64,000 bases of DNA, taken from the NCBI GenBank assembly GCA_913062845.1, contig CAJXVZ010000003.1, positions 1 to 64,000 on the forward strand. The letters run 5' to 3'. This document shows positions 45,985-54,855 of this stretch, one piece after another (position 1 is the stretch's first letter; each line of letters opens with the position of its first letter). The notes beneath the pieces were generated by a model. It was not told the DNA's origin. It saw only the letters and a program-made list of their open reading frames with translations, and ran no database searches. The DNA comes from an uncultured Psychroflexus sp. Lineage in GTDB: Bacteria > Bacteroidota > Bacteroidia > Flavobacteriales > Flavobacteriaceae. Both the position numbers and the translations under genes were made by a program.

Positions 45985-47463
45985 ATGGAAAGTAATTCAA
46001 CCAACGAAAATAAAACAGGAACAGAAACCCAAAACCAACAGGAAGAAAAGGTAAGAAAAAGCTTCAAAGAGACCTATGGCAGTCTAAGGTCCTATTTGTT
46101 GCATCTGTTAGACATCAGAGACGAAACGGATCGTGATACCACCATGGAAGCCATTCTGAAAGATATCCCATTTCGTGGTCACAATGCCTGGATTCTTATA
46201 TTTTCAATAATCGTTGCATCAGTAGGTCTTAATGTAGGAAGTACCGCCGTAATCATTGGTGCCATGCTTATATCCCCTTTGATGGGTCCTATTGTTGGCC
46301 TGGGATTCTCTGTAGCTATCAATGATTTGGATACCCTGAAGCGTTCTCTGGTAAATCTTGGCGTGATGGTTGTCCTTAGTTTGATAACCGCTTCTTTGTA
46401 TTTTTGGATATCTCCACTCACAGAAAGCACAGATCCAAACGAAGAAATTATATCGAGAACCTACCCCACAATACTTGATGTTATCGTGGCTATCTTTGGT
46501 GGATTAGCGCTTATAATTGCAAAAACAAAAAAAGGAACAATATCTACGGTAATTATGGGTGTTGCAATAGCTACAGCTTTAATGCCGCCTTTGTGTACGG
46601 CCGGCTATGGCATAGCTGTATGGGACATTTCCATTTTTGGTGGTGCCATGTATCTTTTTACGATCAACACCATTTTTATTGCCCTGTCTACCTTTTTGGT
46701 TTCAAAAATTTTACGATTCCCTTTAGTAAAATATGCGAATTCTCTGAGACGTAAAAGGATATCACAATTGGCTTCTATCATTGCTATTGTTGTGATGTTA
46801 CCTAGTGTGTACCTCTTTTATATGCTCTGGGAAGAATCTACATTTTTAAAGAGTGCAGAAACATTTGTAAAAGCCGAACTTGAACCATACAAGGACTCTT
46901 ATCTTCAGAAAAACGCAACCAATATTGAATATCATACTGATAGAACATCTGTAATTGAGGTTTCCTTTCTTGGCAAGGAAATTCCGGATGAAGTCATAAA
47001 ACTGTGGAAATCAAAATTAAGTCAGTATGAAAAACTGGAGGATACAGATCTGAAAGTTTTACAGAATGAAAGTTCAGAGAATTTCAATCAGTTTAAGTAC
47101 TTAAAAGAGCTAAAAACCCGTGATTCTTTAGAGTTGATATCAAAAAAGATGGAGGTCTTATTATTGAACAGAAAGCTCGATTCTATCATTTCAGCCGGTA
47201 ATAAAAACAATATACCTTTCAACAGAATAGCGAAAGAAATACGCCTGAATTATGGCAAGGTGACCGATGTCGCATTTGCAGAAATGCTGTATGACAATGA
47301 TACCACAATTGATACAGTGCCAACTTTTAAAGTCATGTGGGATGGTCCACTCTCATATAAGGAAAAACTGGAATTTGAAAAGAAATTATCAGATTGGTTA
47401 GCCTATAAAATTGATACTGAAAAAATTGACATTGATATAAGACCAACAGAAATAACTGAATAG
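45985..47463 (+). CDS. DUF389/TIGR00341-family membrane protein
   Basis: A 492-residue protein. A short charged N-terminus is followed by a DUF389 membrane region of six or seven spans (about 68-290) with IGAMLISPLMGPIVGLGFS and ATALMPPLCTAGYGIAV, both typical of the family. The C-terminal 200 residues are soluble, probably helical and periplasmic. Family function is unknown. Its stop is 3 bases from the end of the opposing MlaF gene. Confidence 0.88.
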   Translation: MESNSTNENKTGTETQNQQEEKVRKSFKETYGSLRSYLLHLLDIRDETDRDTTMEAILKDIPFRGHNAWILIFSIIVASVGLNVGSTAVIIGAMLISPLMGPIVGLGFSVAINDLDTLKRSLVNLGVMVVLSLITASLYFWISPLTESTDPNEEIISRTYPTILDVIVAIFGGLALIIAKTKKGTISTVIMGVAIATALMPPLCTAGYGIAVWDISIFGGAMYLFTINTIFIALSTFLVSKILRFPLVKYANSLRRKRISQLASIIAIVVMLPSVYLFYMLWEESTFLKSAETFVKAELEPYKDSYLQKNATNIEYHTDRTSVIEVSFLGKEIPDEVIKLWKSKLSQYEKLEDTDLKVLQNESSENFNQFKYLKELKTRDSLELISKKMEVLLLNRKLDSIISAGNKNNIPFNRIAKEIRLNYGKVTDVAFAEMLYDNDTTIDTVPTFKVMWDGPLSYKEKLEFEKKLSDWLAYKIDTEKIDIDIRPTEITE

Positions 47464-47466
47464 AAA

Positions 47467-48231
47467 CTAATAGCCTTTTTGTTGTGCTATTCTTACTTTT
47501 TTATAAAGCTCAGAAGAATACACAAACCTCGTAACTGCTTCGTTATCTGTTTTGTGGATTATTGTATTATCACCTTCCCATGCTATTTTCCCGTTTTCAA
47601 GATATACTATTTTCTCTCCTATTTCAAAAACGGAATTCATATCATGTGTATTGACAACAGTTGTAATATTGAATTCGTGGGTAATTTCCTGAATTAAATT
47701 ATCAATTACAGTAGCTGTTTTAGGGTCTAATCCGGAGTTTGGTTCGTCACAAAACAAAAACTTTGGTCTGTTTACTACTGCGCGTGCAATGGAAACCCTT
47801 TTCTGCATGCCACCACTAATTTCAGATGGAAATTTATGATTGGCGTTAATAAGGTTTACCCTTTTCAAAACCTCGTTTACCCTGTCCAGCATTTCAGATT
47901 TTGTACCATCTGAAAACATCTGCAAAGGAAACATTACGTTCTGCTCTACGGTCATGGAATCAAACAAAGCGCCGCCCTGAAAAACCATACCTATTTGTTT
48001 ACGTAATTCCCTTTTTTGTGATGGTGTAAGTTCCCTGTATTTCATATCACCATAACAAATATTACCTTTTTCAGGCACAAATAACCCAAGCATACACTTT
48101 AAAAAGACTGTCTTTCCGGATCCGGACTGTCCGATGATAAGGTTGGTTTGCCCTTGTTCAAAAGTGGTACTGATGCCTTTAAGCACATCAAGTTCTCCAA
48201 ACGTCTTATGTAAGTTTTCTACTTTGATCAT
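47467..48231 (-). CDS. MlaF-type ABC transporter ATPase (phospholipid/organic solvent)
   Basis: A 254-residue ATPase: Walker A IGQSGSGKT (about 34-42), QGGALFDSMTV and SGGMQKRVSIARA signature, Walker B FLFCDEPNSGLDP. The GALFDS and GGMQKR forms are distinctive of MlaF among ABC ATPases. The frame opens upstream to 48291, but the ATG at 48231 overlaps the MlaE stop by one base and gives the standard MIKVENLHK start. It is paired with MlaE; no MCE/MlaD gene follows. Confidence 0.87.
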   Translation of the reverse strand: MIKVENLHKTFGELDVLKGISTTFEQGQTNLIIGQSGSGKTVFLKCMLGLFVPEKGNICYGDMKYRELTPSQKRELRKQIGMVFQGGALFDSMTVEQNVMFPLQMFSDGTKSEMLDRVNEVLKRVNLINANHKFPSEISGGMQKRVSIARAVVNRPKFLFCDEPNSGLDPKTATVIDNLIQEITHEFNITTVVNTHDMNSVFEIGEKIVYLENGKIAWEGDNTIIHKTDNEAVTRFVYSSELYKKVRIAQQKGY

Positions 48232-49028
48232 CAGCTCAATAATAATTGTGTTATAATATAATTTGTCACTATGATGATAACACTCGTCCAAACAAACGAA
48301 GTTGTTGAAGCTTTGCCCACTTCAAGAGAACCACCTTTCATGTAGAAACCATAAAATGCCGGCACTGTTGCCAATATGAAAGCAAAAACCACAGTTTTAA
48401 TAAACGCATAAACAACATGAAAACTTATAAAGTCTTCCTGTAATCCCTGTAAAAAGAGATTACCATCTACAAAACCACCAAAAACACCGGCAAAATAAGC
48501 ACCTACTATTCCCATAAACATTGATATGGCTATAACAAACGGATAAAACATCATGCCTACAATCTTCGGAAAAACCAAATAATTCAAAGAATTTATACCC
48601 ATTATCTCAAGCGCATCTATTTGTTCGGTAACACGCATTGTGCCTATACTTGAGGTAATATAAGATCCAACTTTTCCAGCCATGATGATAGAGATAAATG
48701 TTGGGGAAAACTCCAAAATTATAGATTGTCTTCCGGCAAAAGCTATGAGTGACTTTGGTATTAAGGGGTTACTCAAATTAAGTGCGGTTTGAATCGTAAT
48801 TACAGCACCAATAAAAAATGAAATAAAAACAACAATTCCCAACGAACGAACAGTGAGATCATGAATTTCTTGAACAATGAGGCTCCTTAAAACACTACCT
48901 TTAGTAAAGCGCTTAAAGACGTCTTTTATCATTATAAAATAACGGCCTATATTATTGATGTTTTTCATTAAAAAAAATAATGGTTTAAAAATAGAAAAAA
49001 ATGAACGCTTCTTATTTAACTTAAGCAT
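48231..49028 (-). CDS. MlaE-type ABC transporter permease
   Basis: A 265-residue inner-membrane permease of the MlaE family with about five to six spans. The conserved GAVITIQTALNLS, MAGKVGSYITSSIGTMRVTEQIDALEIMG region (the family's cytoplasmic helix) and P-FYGFYMKGGSLEVGKAST are clear. It moves lipids between membranes with MlaF. The first ATG (49028) adds a Lys-rich lead; the Met at 48968 is an alternative start. Confidence 0.87.
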   Translation of the reverse strand: MLKLNKKRSFFSIFKPLFFLMKNINNIGRYFIMIKDVFKRFTKGSVLRSLIVQEIHDLTVRSLGIVVFISFFIGAVITIQTALNLSNPLIPKSLIAFAGRQSIILEFSPTFISIIMAGKVGSYITSSIGTMRVTEQIDALEIMGINSLNYLVFPKIVGMMFYPFVIAISMFMGIVGAYFAGVFGGFVDGNLFLQGLQEDFISFHVVYAFIKTVVFAFILATVPAFYGFYMKGGSLEVGKASTTSFVWTSVIIIVTNYIITQLLLS

Positions 49029-49052
49029 AAAGTTTTCAATTTTAAATAATCG

Positions 49053-49060
49053 TAAATTTG
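49053..49060 (+). promoter_or_regulatory. -7 promoter box (TAAATTTG) for pafA
   Basis: TAAATTTG fits TAnnTTTG and lies seven bases before the first ATG of pafA (49068), giving a very short or no leader. Confidence 0.55.
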
Positions 49061-49067
49061 TAAAAAA

Positions 49068-50693
49068 ATGATAATGAAAAATCTTTTCTCTGCCCTGTTT
49101 GCGTTTATTACTGTCATTTCAACATTTGCTCAAAAACAAAAACCAAACCTTATCGTTGGCGTTGTAGTAGATCAAATGCGTTTTGAATATTTAAGTAGAT
49201 TCGAAAACCATTATTCAGAAAACGGATTCAAAAGATTAATAAGAGAGGGTTTTCATGCTAAGAACACTCATTTTAGTTACATCCCTACTTACACAGCACC
49301 GGGTCATGCCTCTGTTTTTACAGGAACAACTCCTGCTAACCACGGCATTATATCTAATAATTGGTATCACAAGGAAGAAAATAAAATAGTTTACTGCGTT
49401 GCCGACGACAATATGACATCTATTGGCGTGGACGGTGATGATGGCAAAATGTCTCCCTACAGAATGCTCACTACAACCATTGCCGACCAGAACAGACTGC
49501 ACACGCAGTTTAGGGGAAAAACCTTTGGCATATCACTAAAAGACAGAAGTTCAATTTTACCTGCAGGACATACCGCAAATGCGGCATATTGGTTCTCCGG
49601 TGGTGAAAACGGTAAATTTATCAGCAGCAGTTTTTATATGAATAAGTTACCCAAATGGGTTAAGGATTTTAATAGGGAAACAGATAAATACCTTAAAACT
49701 TGGAATACCTTAAAACCTCTGGAAACTTATATTGAGAGTGGCTCAGATCGTAATAATTATGAAAAAGGCTTTAAAGGAAAAGAGGATGCAACATTTCCCT
49801 ACGACCTAAAGATGCTAGCATCTCAAAATGATGGTTACGACATTCTAAAAGACACACCATTTGGCAATGATATGCTTACAGATTTTGCAAAAGAAATCAT
49901 TTTAAACGAAAATCTGGGACAGGATGAAGTTACAGACTTTTTGACGGTGAGTTTTTCCAGTACAGATTACATAGGTCATAATTTTGGTGTCAACTCAAAA
50001 GAAATTCAGGATACTTATGTGAGATTAGACCAAAACATCGCAGATCTGCTGAGCTATCTTGACCAAAAAATCGGTGAAAACAATTACACATTATTTCTAA
50101 CAGCTGACCACGGTGCAGTGCACGTCCCACAGTACCTTAAAGACCATAATATACCGGCAGGCTATTTTGACAATAAAACTTTTAGACGAGGCGTAAAAGA
50201 ATTTGTGAAAAATAAATTTGGAACATCTGTTCTTGTAGAAGGCTATTCCGGTAATGAAATATTTTTTGATTATGATGAACTTGAAGAAAATGATGTTGAA
50301 GCTGATGACTTACAGGAAGCACTCTATTATTATATTTTACAGCAGGATGGCATTGACAGGGTTTATACCCGGGATATGATAGAGGGCAGTGATGCTACAA
50401 GCGCATTCAGCAACACCATTAAAAATGGTTTTCACCCTAAAAGGAGCGGTGACATCATTTACATTCTGGAACCAAGCGTTATTTCTTATTCAAAACAAGG
50501 TAGTACACACGGGAGCTACTTAAACTACGATACTCAGGCGCCTTTAATTTTTTATGGCAATGGTATAAAAAATGCTTCCTCCTTTCATAGATATTATATT
50601 AGGGATATAGCGCCAACTATAGCGGCTTTACTGGGAATCGCACAGCCCAACGGTACAACCGGTCAAATTATAGCAGAAGTGATAGAAGATTAA
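49068..50693 (+). CDS. pafA: Alkaline phosphatase PafA-like (secreted phosphomonoesterase)
   Basis: A 541-residue phosphatase of the alkaline phosphatase superfamily with a signal peptide (LFSALFAFITVISTFA, cut before QKQ). It has VVDQMRFEYL with the first metal-binding Asp, and the nucleophile Thr76 in YTAPGHASVFTG, characteristic of PafA of Elizabethkingia/Flavobacterium rather than PhoA (Ser). FLTADHGAVH and GSTHGS supply further zinc ligands. A likely role is phosphate gain from organic esters. The stop overlaps the opposing menE stop. Confidence 0.9.
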   Translation: MIMKNLFSALFAFITVISTFAQKQKPNLIVGVVVDQMRFEYLSRFENHYSENGFKRLIREGFHAKNTHFSYIPTYTAPGHASVFTGTTPANHGIISNNWYHKEENKIVYCVADDNMTSIGVDGDDGKMSPYRMLTTTIADQNRLHTQFRGKTFGISLKDRSSILPAGHTANAAYWFSGGENGKFISSSFYMNKLPKWVKDFNRETDKYLKTWNTLKPLETYIESGSDRNNYEKGFKGKEDATFPYDLKMLASQNDGYDILKDTPFGNDMLTDFAKEIILNENLGQDEVTDFLTVSFSSTDYIGHNFGVNSKEIQDTYVRLDQNIADLLSYLDQKIGENNYTLFLTADHGAVHVPQYLKDHNIPAGYFDNKTFRRGVKEFVKNKFGTSVLVEGYSGNEIFFDYDELEENDVEADDLQEALYYYILQQDGIDRVYTRDMIEGSDATSAFSNTIKNGFHPKRSGDIIYILEPSVISYSKQGSTHGSYLNYDTQAPLIFYGNGIKNASSFHRYYIRDIAPTIAALLGIAQPNGTTGQIIAEVIED

Positions 50694-51787
50694 ACCATTT
50701 GGCCACTAATGGTTCTTTCGCGATTTACCTTGCCGTTTGAGGTCTCTTCAAACTTTTCTACCAAATAGATTTTTTTTGGCTTTTCATATTTGGAAAGCAC
50801 TTTTAGCTTGTCGATAGCCTCTCTCAAATCACTGATGGTTTTTTCTGAAAACGGTAGTTCCACGAACAATACGACTTTTTCACCTAATGCATCATCTGGC
50901 ATTCCACTTAGGAAAAATCGTTGCGTTATTAATTTTTGAAGCTTTCTTTCAACTTCTTCAGGATGAATTTTCACTCCACCGGAGTTTATCACATTATCAT
51001 AACGCCCCTTCCAATAAAATTTTTTGTAGGATTCTATTTCTACAACATCGTTGGTTAAAAGGGGTTGATCTAAAAGTTTGGGCGCCTTTATAATTAAACG
51101 ACTGTTTTCATCTGCAGAAACTGAAATTTTTGGCAGGACTTTAAATGGCCCTGTTTCTATCTTTCCTGATTTTCTGTTGTTGACTTTCCTTGCAGCGATG
51201 TGAGAAACAGTTTCTGTCATGCCAAAGGTCTCATAAATTTTTGTTGGAATACCCTGAACCATCATTTTCAGATTTTCAGAAATATGCCCGCCACCAACTA
51301 TGAGTTTTTTTATAAGGTGTAGTCTATTCAGTGAATTATCCAATTGAAAAGGCGTCATTGCACAAAAATCGTATGTTTTGTAGACATCGTCCAGAGGATT
51401 AGATACTGGCTTTACCAAGTCCAGGTGCCAGCCAAGCGACATAGCTCGAACCATCATCATCATACCTCCTATATGCTTTGCTGGAAGGCACATCAAAGCT
51501 TTAGTTCCTTCATTAATTTTGAAATGCTTACCTGTAGCCAAGGCCGAATTAATCATTCTTTGCTTGGGTATAAATATAATTTTTGGTTCACCTGTTGAAC
51601 CTGAAGTCCTGACCTTTATATCATCATAATCGTCATTCAGCCAATCCAACAAAAAATTCCCTAAACGTTCTTCATAAGGAAGACCTTCTTTTATAAAACT
51701 ATAGGCTACTTTTCTTAAATGTGTTCGTGAATAGTGAAATCCATTTAATTTAAAGTCATGGTGGATTTTATACTTTGGCTTGGACAT
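50690..51787 (-). CDS. menE: o-Succinylbenzoate-CoA ligase (MenE-like)
   Basis: A 365-residue acyl-adenylating enzyme activating o-succinylbenzoate with CoA in menaquinone synthesis. RTSGSTGEPKII is the AMP-binding P-loop, ETFGMTETVSH is the A5 motif, and WKGRYDNVINSGGVKIHPEEVE the A7-A8 hinge. The shortened N-terminal domain (365 rather than about 480 residues) is common for MenE in Bacteroidota. menC lies 1.2 kb upstream on the same strand with a CPBP gene between, supporting the call. Confidence 0.87.
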   Translation of the reverse strand: MSKPKYKIHHDFKLNGFHYSRTHLRKVAYSFIKEGLPYEERLGNFLLDWLNDDYDDIKVRTSGSTGEPKIIFIPKQRMINSALATGKHFKINEGTKALMCLPAKHIGGMMMMVRAMSLGWHLDLVKPVSNPLDDVYKTYDFCAMTPFQLDNSLNRLHLIKKLIVGGGHISENLKMMVQGIPTKIYETFGMTETVSHIAARKVNNRKSGKIETGPFKVLPKISVSADENSRLIIKAPKLLDQPLLTNDVVEIESYKKFYWKGRYDNVINSGGVKIHPEEVERKLQKLITQRFFLSGMPDDALGEKVVLFVELPFSEKTISDLREAIDKLKVLSKYEKPKKIYLVEKFEETSNGKVNRERTISGQMV

Positions 51788-51941
51788 AGTGTTTTATTTA
51801 TCACTAAAATAAAGCATTGCGCTCTAACTATGAAATACAACGGGTAAAATTATGAAATTTATTACCTCTGAATTGTTTTCAATGTAAAGCGGCAATTAAA
51901 TTTTGTTTAATAAACTATTACCATTCTTTAAACGCCAACAC

Positions 51942-52916
51942 TTAAATATTTTGATTTTCCACCATATCTGGATTTGGCACTTCTACCTTACCAAAAAGAC
52001 GTGCTTTCCAATTATTCCACTTATAAATTTTAGCAAAAATCAAAATAATGACAGGGTAAACGATAAATACAGGTATATATACGTTTGATAATAAGCTTGG
52101 CTCACCTGTATATTTTAGTATAGAATGGGTTTGAAAAGCCGTCCAGTCCGAAGTTACCAATAATGCTGTTAATAAATTGTTTGCCGCATGGAAACCAATA
52201 GCTAACTCAAGTCCTTCATCCATTAAGGTCATAATACATAATAAAAATCCTGTTCCTATGTAAACTATTAATAACTCATAACCTAACTTACCTATTTCCG
52301 GATTAAAAACATGGAGCAAACCAAATAAAACTGACGTAATTATCAAAGACAAAGCTCTACTATTGAAAGCAGTTCCAATACCTTGTAATAAGTATCCTCT
52401 AAAATACAATTCTTCAAAAGTAGTTTGAATTGGAACTAAGAGAATTCCTATTAAAGCCAAAATCAAAAATCTATTAAGCTCAAAATTATATACAAACTCT
52501 TCCGGAGATAATTTATATTCTAAAAAAGTTGAACCAGATACAAGGACCGCTACAAAACCAAAACTAAATAAAATCCTTTTCCAATCAATTTTTGCTCTTG
52601 AAGTTATTAAAGATTTAAAACTTAATTGATGGATAAATTTTACAGTAAAAAAAATAGCTGCAAATCCAAAAACAAAACCTAATAGCAGCAGAAAAAAATT
52701 GAAATTAGATTCTAAAGTCCCCATAAGAACTTCAAAATTCGTGAGTTTAGAAGTGATCTCAAGTTCTGTAAGACCCTGCTTTTTTAATTCTAAGAACACA
52801 AAAATGCCTTGTATTGAAGATCCTATTTGCCAAATTATAAATATCAGGATAAAGCCTAGGAAATACCTCCATCCTTCTGTTAAACCTTGATAAGCCTGTT
52901 CAATATAACCTTTCAT
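51942..52916 (-). CDS. CPBP-family intramembrane glutamic protease
   Basis: A 324-residue membrane protein with about eight spans. The CPBP (Abi/CAAX) motifs are seen as EELYFRGYLLQ (motif 1, catalytic Glu-Glu-Arg), FGLLHVFNP (motif 2) and GFHAANNLLTA (motif 3). Related bacterial proteins process peptides or protect against bacteriocins. It lies between menC and menE, 44 bases after menC; its link to menaquinone, if any, is unknown. Confidence 0.88.
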   Translation of the reverse strand: MKGYIEQAYQGLTEGWRYFLGFILIFIIWQIGSSIQGIFVFLELKKQGLTELEITSKLTNFEVLMGTLESNFNFFLLLLGFVFGFAAIFFTVKFIHQLSFKSLITSRAKIDWKRILFSFGFVAVLVSGSTFLEYKLSPEEFVYNFELNRFLILALIGILLVPIQTTFEELYFRGYLLQGIGTAFNSRALSLIITSVLFGLLHVFNPEIGKLGYELLIVYIGTGFLLCIMTLMDEGLELAIGFHAANNLLTALLVTSDWTAFQTHSILKYTGEPSLLSNVYIPVFIVYPVIILIFAKIYKWNNWKARLFGKVEVPNPDMVENQNI

Positions 52917-52960
52917 TCTTTACAATTTTAACTTAAAAATCAAACCACCTTTGTTATTGA

Positions 52961-54010
52961 TCATAACATAATATCTTTTAAATCACCCCATGAATTTCCC
53001 GGATTATAACATAATCTTTCACCTCTAACTTCGAGCGGACTTTCAAAATTATTACTGAATAAACTCCCTGTACCAAGACCCTGAGGCATATCAGGATTCA
53101 ATGTATAGGTATATTGTGCAATGGCATTTAAGCCAATATTGCTTTCTAAAGCGCTTGTAATCCAGCTACCAATATGTTGTTCATCTGCCAAGTCTATCCA
53201 ATTTTTGCTTTCACTTAATCCACCAACCAATGCCGGTTTTAAAATGATGTACTGAGGCTGAATGGTTAGTAGAAGTTCTTTACGTTTTGTTACATCGGTT
53301 ATGCCAATTAATTCTTCATCTAAGGCTATTGGCAAAGGTGTTACTTCGCATAATCCTGCCATCTCCTGCCATTGTCCCTGTTTAATGGGTTGTTCTATGC
53401 TGTGCAGATCAAAATCACTTAGTCTTTTCAGTTTTTCTAAAGTCTTTTCAGGGGAAAATGCGCCGTTGGCATCTACACGTAATTCTATATCTTCTGCTGA
53501 AAATTCCTGTCTGATGAATTTCAATAAAGCCAGTTCTTCTTCAAAATTAATGGCACCTATTTTCATTTTGACACAACTAAAACCCTGCTGAATCTTATCC
53601 TTGATCTGGGTTTTCATAAAGGCCTTTTCACCCATCCATATCAAACCATTGATCTTTATACTGTCCTTCCCTTTGGTAAATGCAGATGGAAAAATTTCAA
53701 AAGGAGTGTCTGCTTCAAAAGATAAGAATGCAGTCTCCAGACCAAATTGGATAGAAGGGAATTCTTTATTTTCAAGCAACAACTTTTCTTTGCCAAGATC
53801 AATGTTGTCACAAGTCCACTGCAACTGTTTTTCATAATCCGGTTGGTCGTCATAACTCAATCCTTCAAATAAAGCCGCCTCACCAACGCCTAATTTATCT
53901 TTATCTTCAATAAAAATAAAGTAGGTTTTTTTTTGGCGTAAAACACCCCTTGATGTACCGCTGGGATTTATAAAGTCTAATGTATATGGTTTGAAGTAAG
54001 CTTTCATCAT
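52961..54010 (-). CDS. menC: o-Succinylbenzoate synthase
   Basis: A 349-residue enolase-superfamily enzyme dehydrating SHCHC to o-succinylbenzoate. FSCVKMKIGA holds the KxK catalytic lysine pair; metal ligands are in LRVDANGAF, SIEQPIK and ALDEELIG, and the second lysine is in IILKPALVGG. The set is complete. It heads the menC-CPBP-menE run. Two ATGs start the gene in succession (MM). Confidence 0.9.
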   Translation of the reverse strand: MMKAYFKPYTLDFINPSGTSRGVLRQKKTYFIFIEDKDKLGVGEAALFEGLSYDDQPDYEKQLQWTCDNIDLGKEKLLLENKEFPSIQFGLETAFLSFEADTPFEIFPSAFTKGKDSIKINGLIWMGEKAFMKTQIKDKIQQGFSCVKMKIGAINFEEELALLKFIRQEFSAEDIELRVDANGAFSPEKTLEKLKRLSDFDLHSIEQPIKQGQWQEMAGLCEVTPLPIALDEELIGITDVTKRKELLLTIQPQYIILKPALVGGLSESKNWIDLADEQHIGSWITSALESNIGLNAIAQYTYTLNPDMPQGLGTGSLFSNNFESPLEVRGERLCYNPGNSWGDLKDIML

Positions 54011-54089
54011 CTTAAATTGTATAAAACACGAATTTAATCACTGTCGTGAAAAGTTTTAGACTTTTAATATAAATGTAACTTATGTTTTT

Positions 54090-54388
54090 TTATTGAGTAA
54101 TTCTCTCATTCAGGTCCATTCTTTCGTGAAGTATTCTTATAATATCAACACACTTTTCAGACCTATTAATTTTATAAAAGATAAAGTGCTTTTGGGAGCG
54201 AATTCTTAAGTAACCTTTTCTAATATGGCTGTAATCCTGACCTGATTCCGGATTTTTTGATATTTTTTTTATAGCCATAAAATCGTTGAAATATTAATAT
54301 CTGCTTGTTTTACCGACCAATTTTCAAATGTATAAAACCAGATCTCTTCTAAATCTAATCTTGCCTTTTGGCTTATTCTATAATTCAT
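54090..54388 (-). pseudogene. ParE-type toxin gene, frameshifted
   Basis: From an ATG at 54388, overlapping the parD stop (ATGA), the frame gives MNYRISQKARLDLEEIW and SVKQADI, a normal ParE/RelE start, and then runs to an early stop. A second frame carries on with YFNDFMAIKKISKNPESG, DYSHIRKGYLRIRSQ and HFIFYKINR through to 54090. One missing base at about 54293-54295 (AA for AAA) explains the break and would restore a 98-residue toxin. The 62-residue second part alone lacks the N-terminal helices and is unlikely to be toxic. Confidence 0.82.
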
Positions 54389-54636
54389 GTATTGTTAATG
54401 TGTTTTTCACGCATGTGCTTCAAAAACTCATCTTGCTTAAAATCATTGACAAAACCAGACTGTTCACCTTCTTCTAATTTTTTGATCAGAACTTCCTTTT
54501 TATGTTCCTCAAATTCAAAAAGACGTAACGCTGCTCTGACAACCTCACTGGCTGAAGTAAAATTACCGGAATCAACTTGCTTTTTTATAAATTTTTCATG
54601 ATGATCACCAATTAATATGGATGTATTCTTTGACAT
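54385..54636 (-). CDS. ParD-type antitoxin
   Basis: An 83-residue protein: an N-terminal ribbon-helix-helix (TSILIGDHHEKFIKKQV, TSASEVVRAALRLFE) for DNA binding, and a charged C-terminal tail (about 50-83) that would bind toxin. It is intact and is the first gene of a parDE pair; the toxin next to it is broken. It probably represses its own promoter, which has a -7 box 26 bases upstream. Confidence 0.88.
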   Translation of the reverse strand: MSKNTSILIGDHHEKFIKKQVDSGNFTSASEVVRAALRLFEFEEHKKEVLIKKLEEGEQSGFVNDFKQDEFLKHMREKHINNT

Positions 54637-54661
54637 ATTTAGATATTTACATTGTGTGTAT

Positions 54662-54669
54662 CAAATATA
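54662..54669 (-). promoter_or_regulatory. -7 promoter box (TATATTTG) for parDE
   Basis: Minus-strand TATATTTG, exact TAnnTTTG, 25 bases before the parD ATG. Confidence 0.5.
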
Positions 54670-54855
54670 CCAAGTCTTGGTAGCATATCAAAATTTTTTT
54701 CAATAAAGGCCCAATATTTTTGAATTGAGTTCGCTTCATTTTTGTATTTTTACTCCAATAGTTTAAATCATATGAAGCCTTAATTTTTCCGTTTTAGGCT
54801 CTATATCCAAAACAATAACACGATAATTCAAAATTAATAATTCAAAATTCCATAA

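Noticed and set aside
48232-48291. Upstream extension of the MlaF-type ATPase
   Set aside because: It overlaps the MlaE gene by 20 codons and has no family similarity; the ATG at 48231 overlaps the stop, as expected in an operon.
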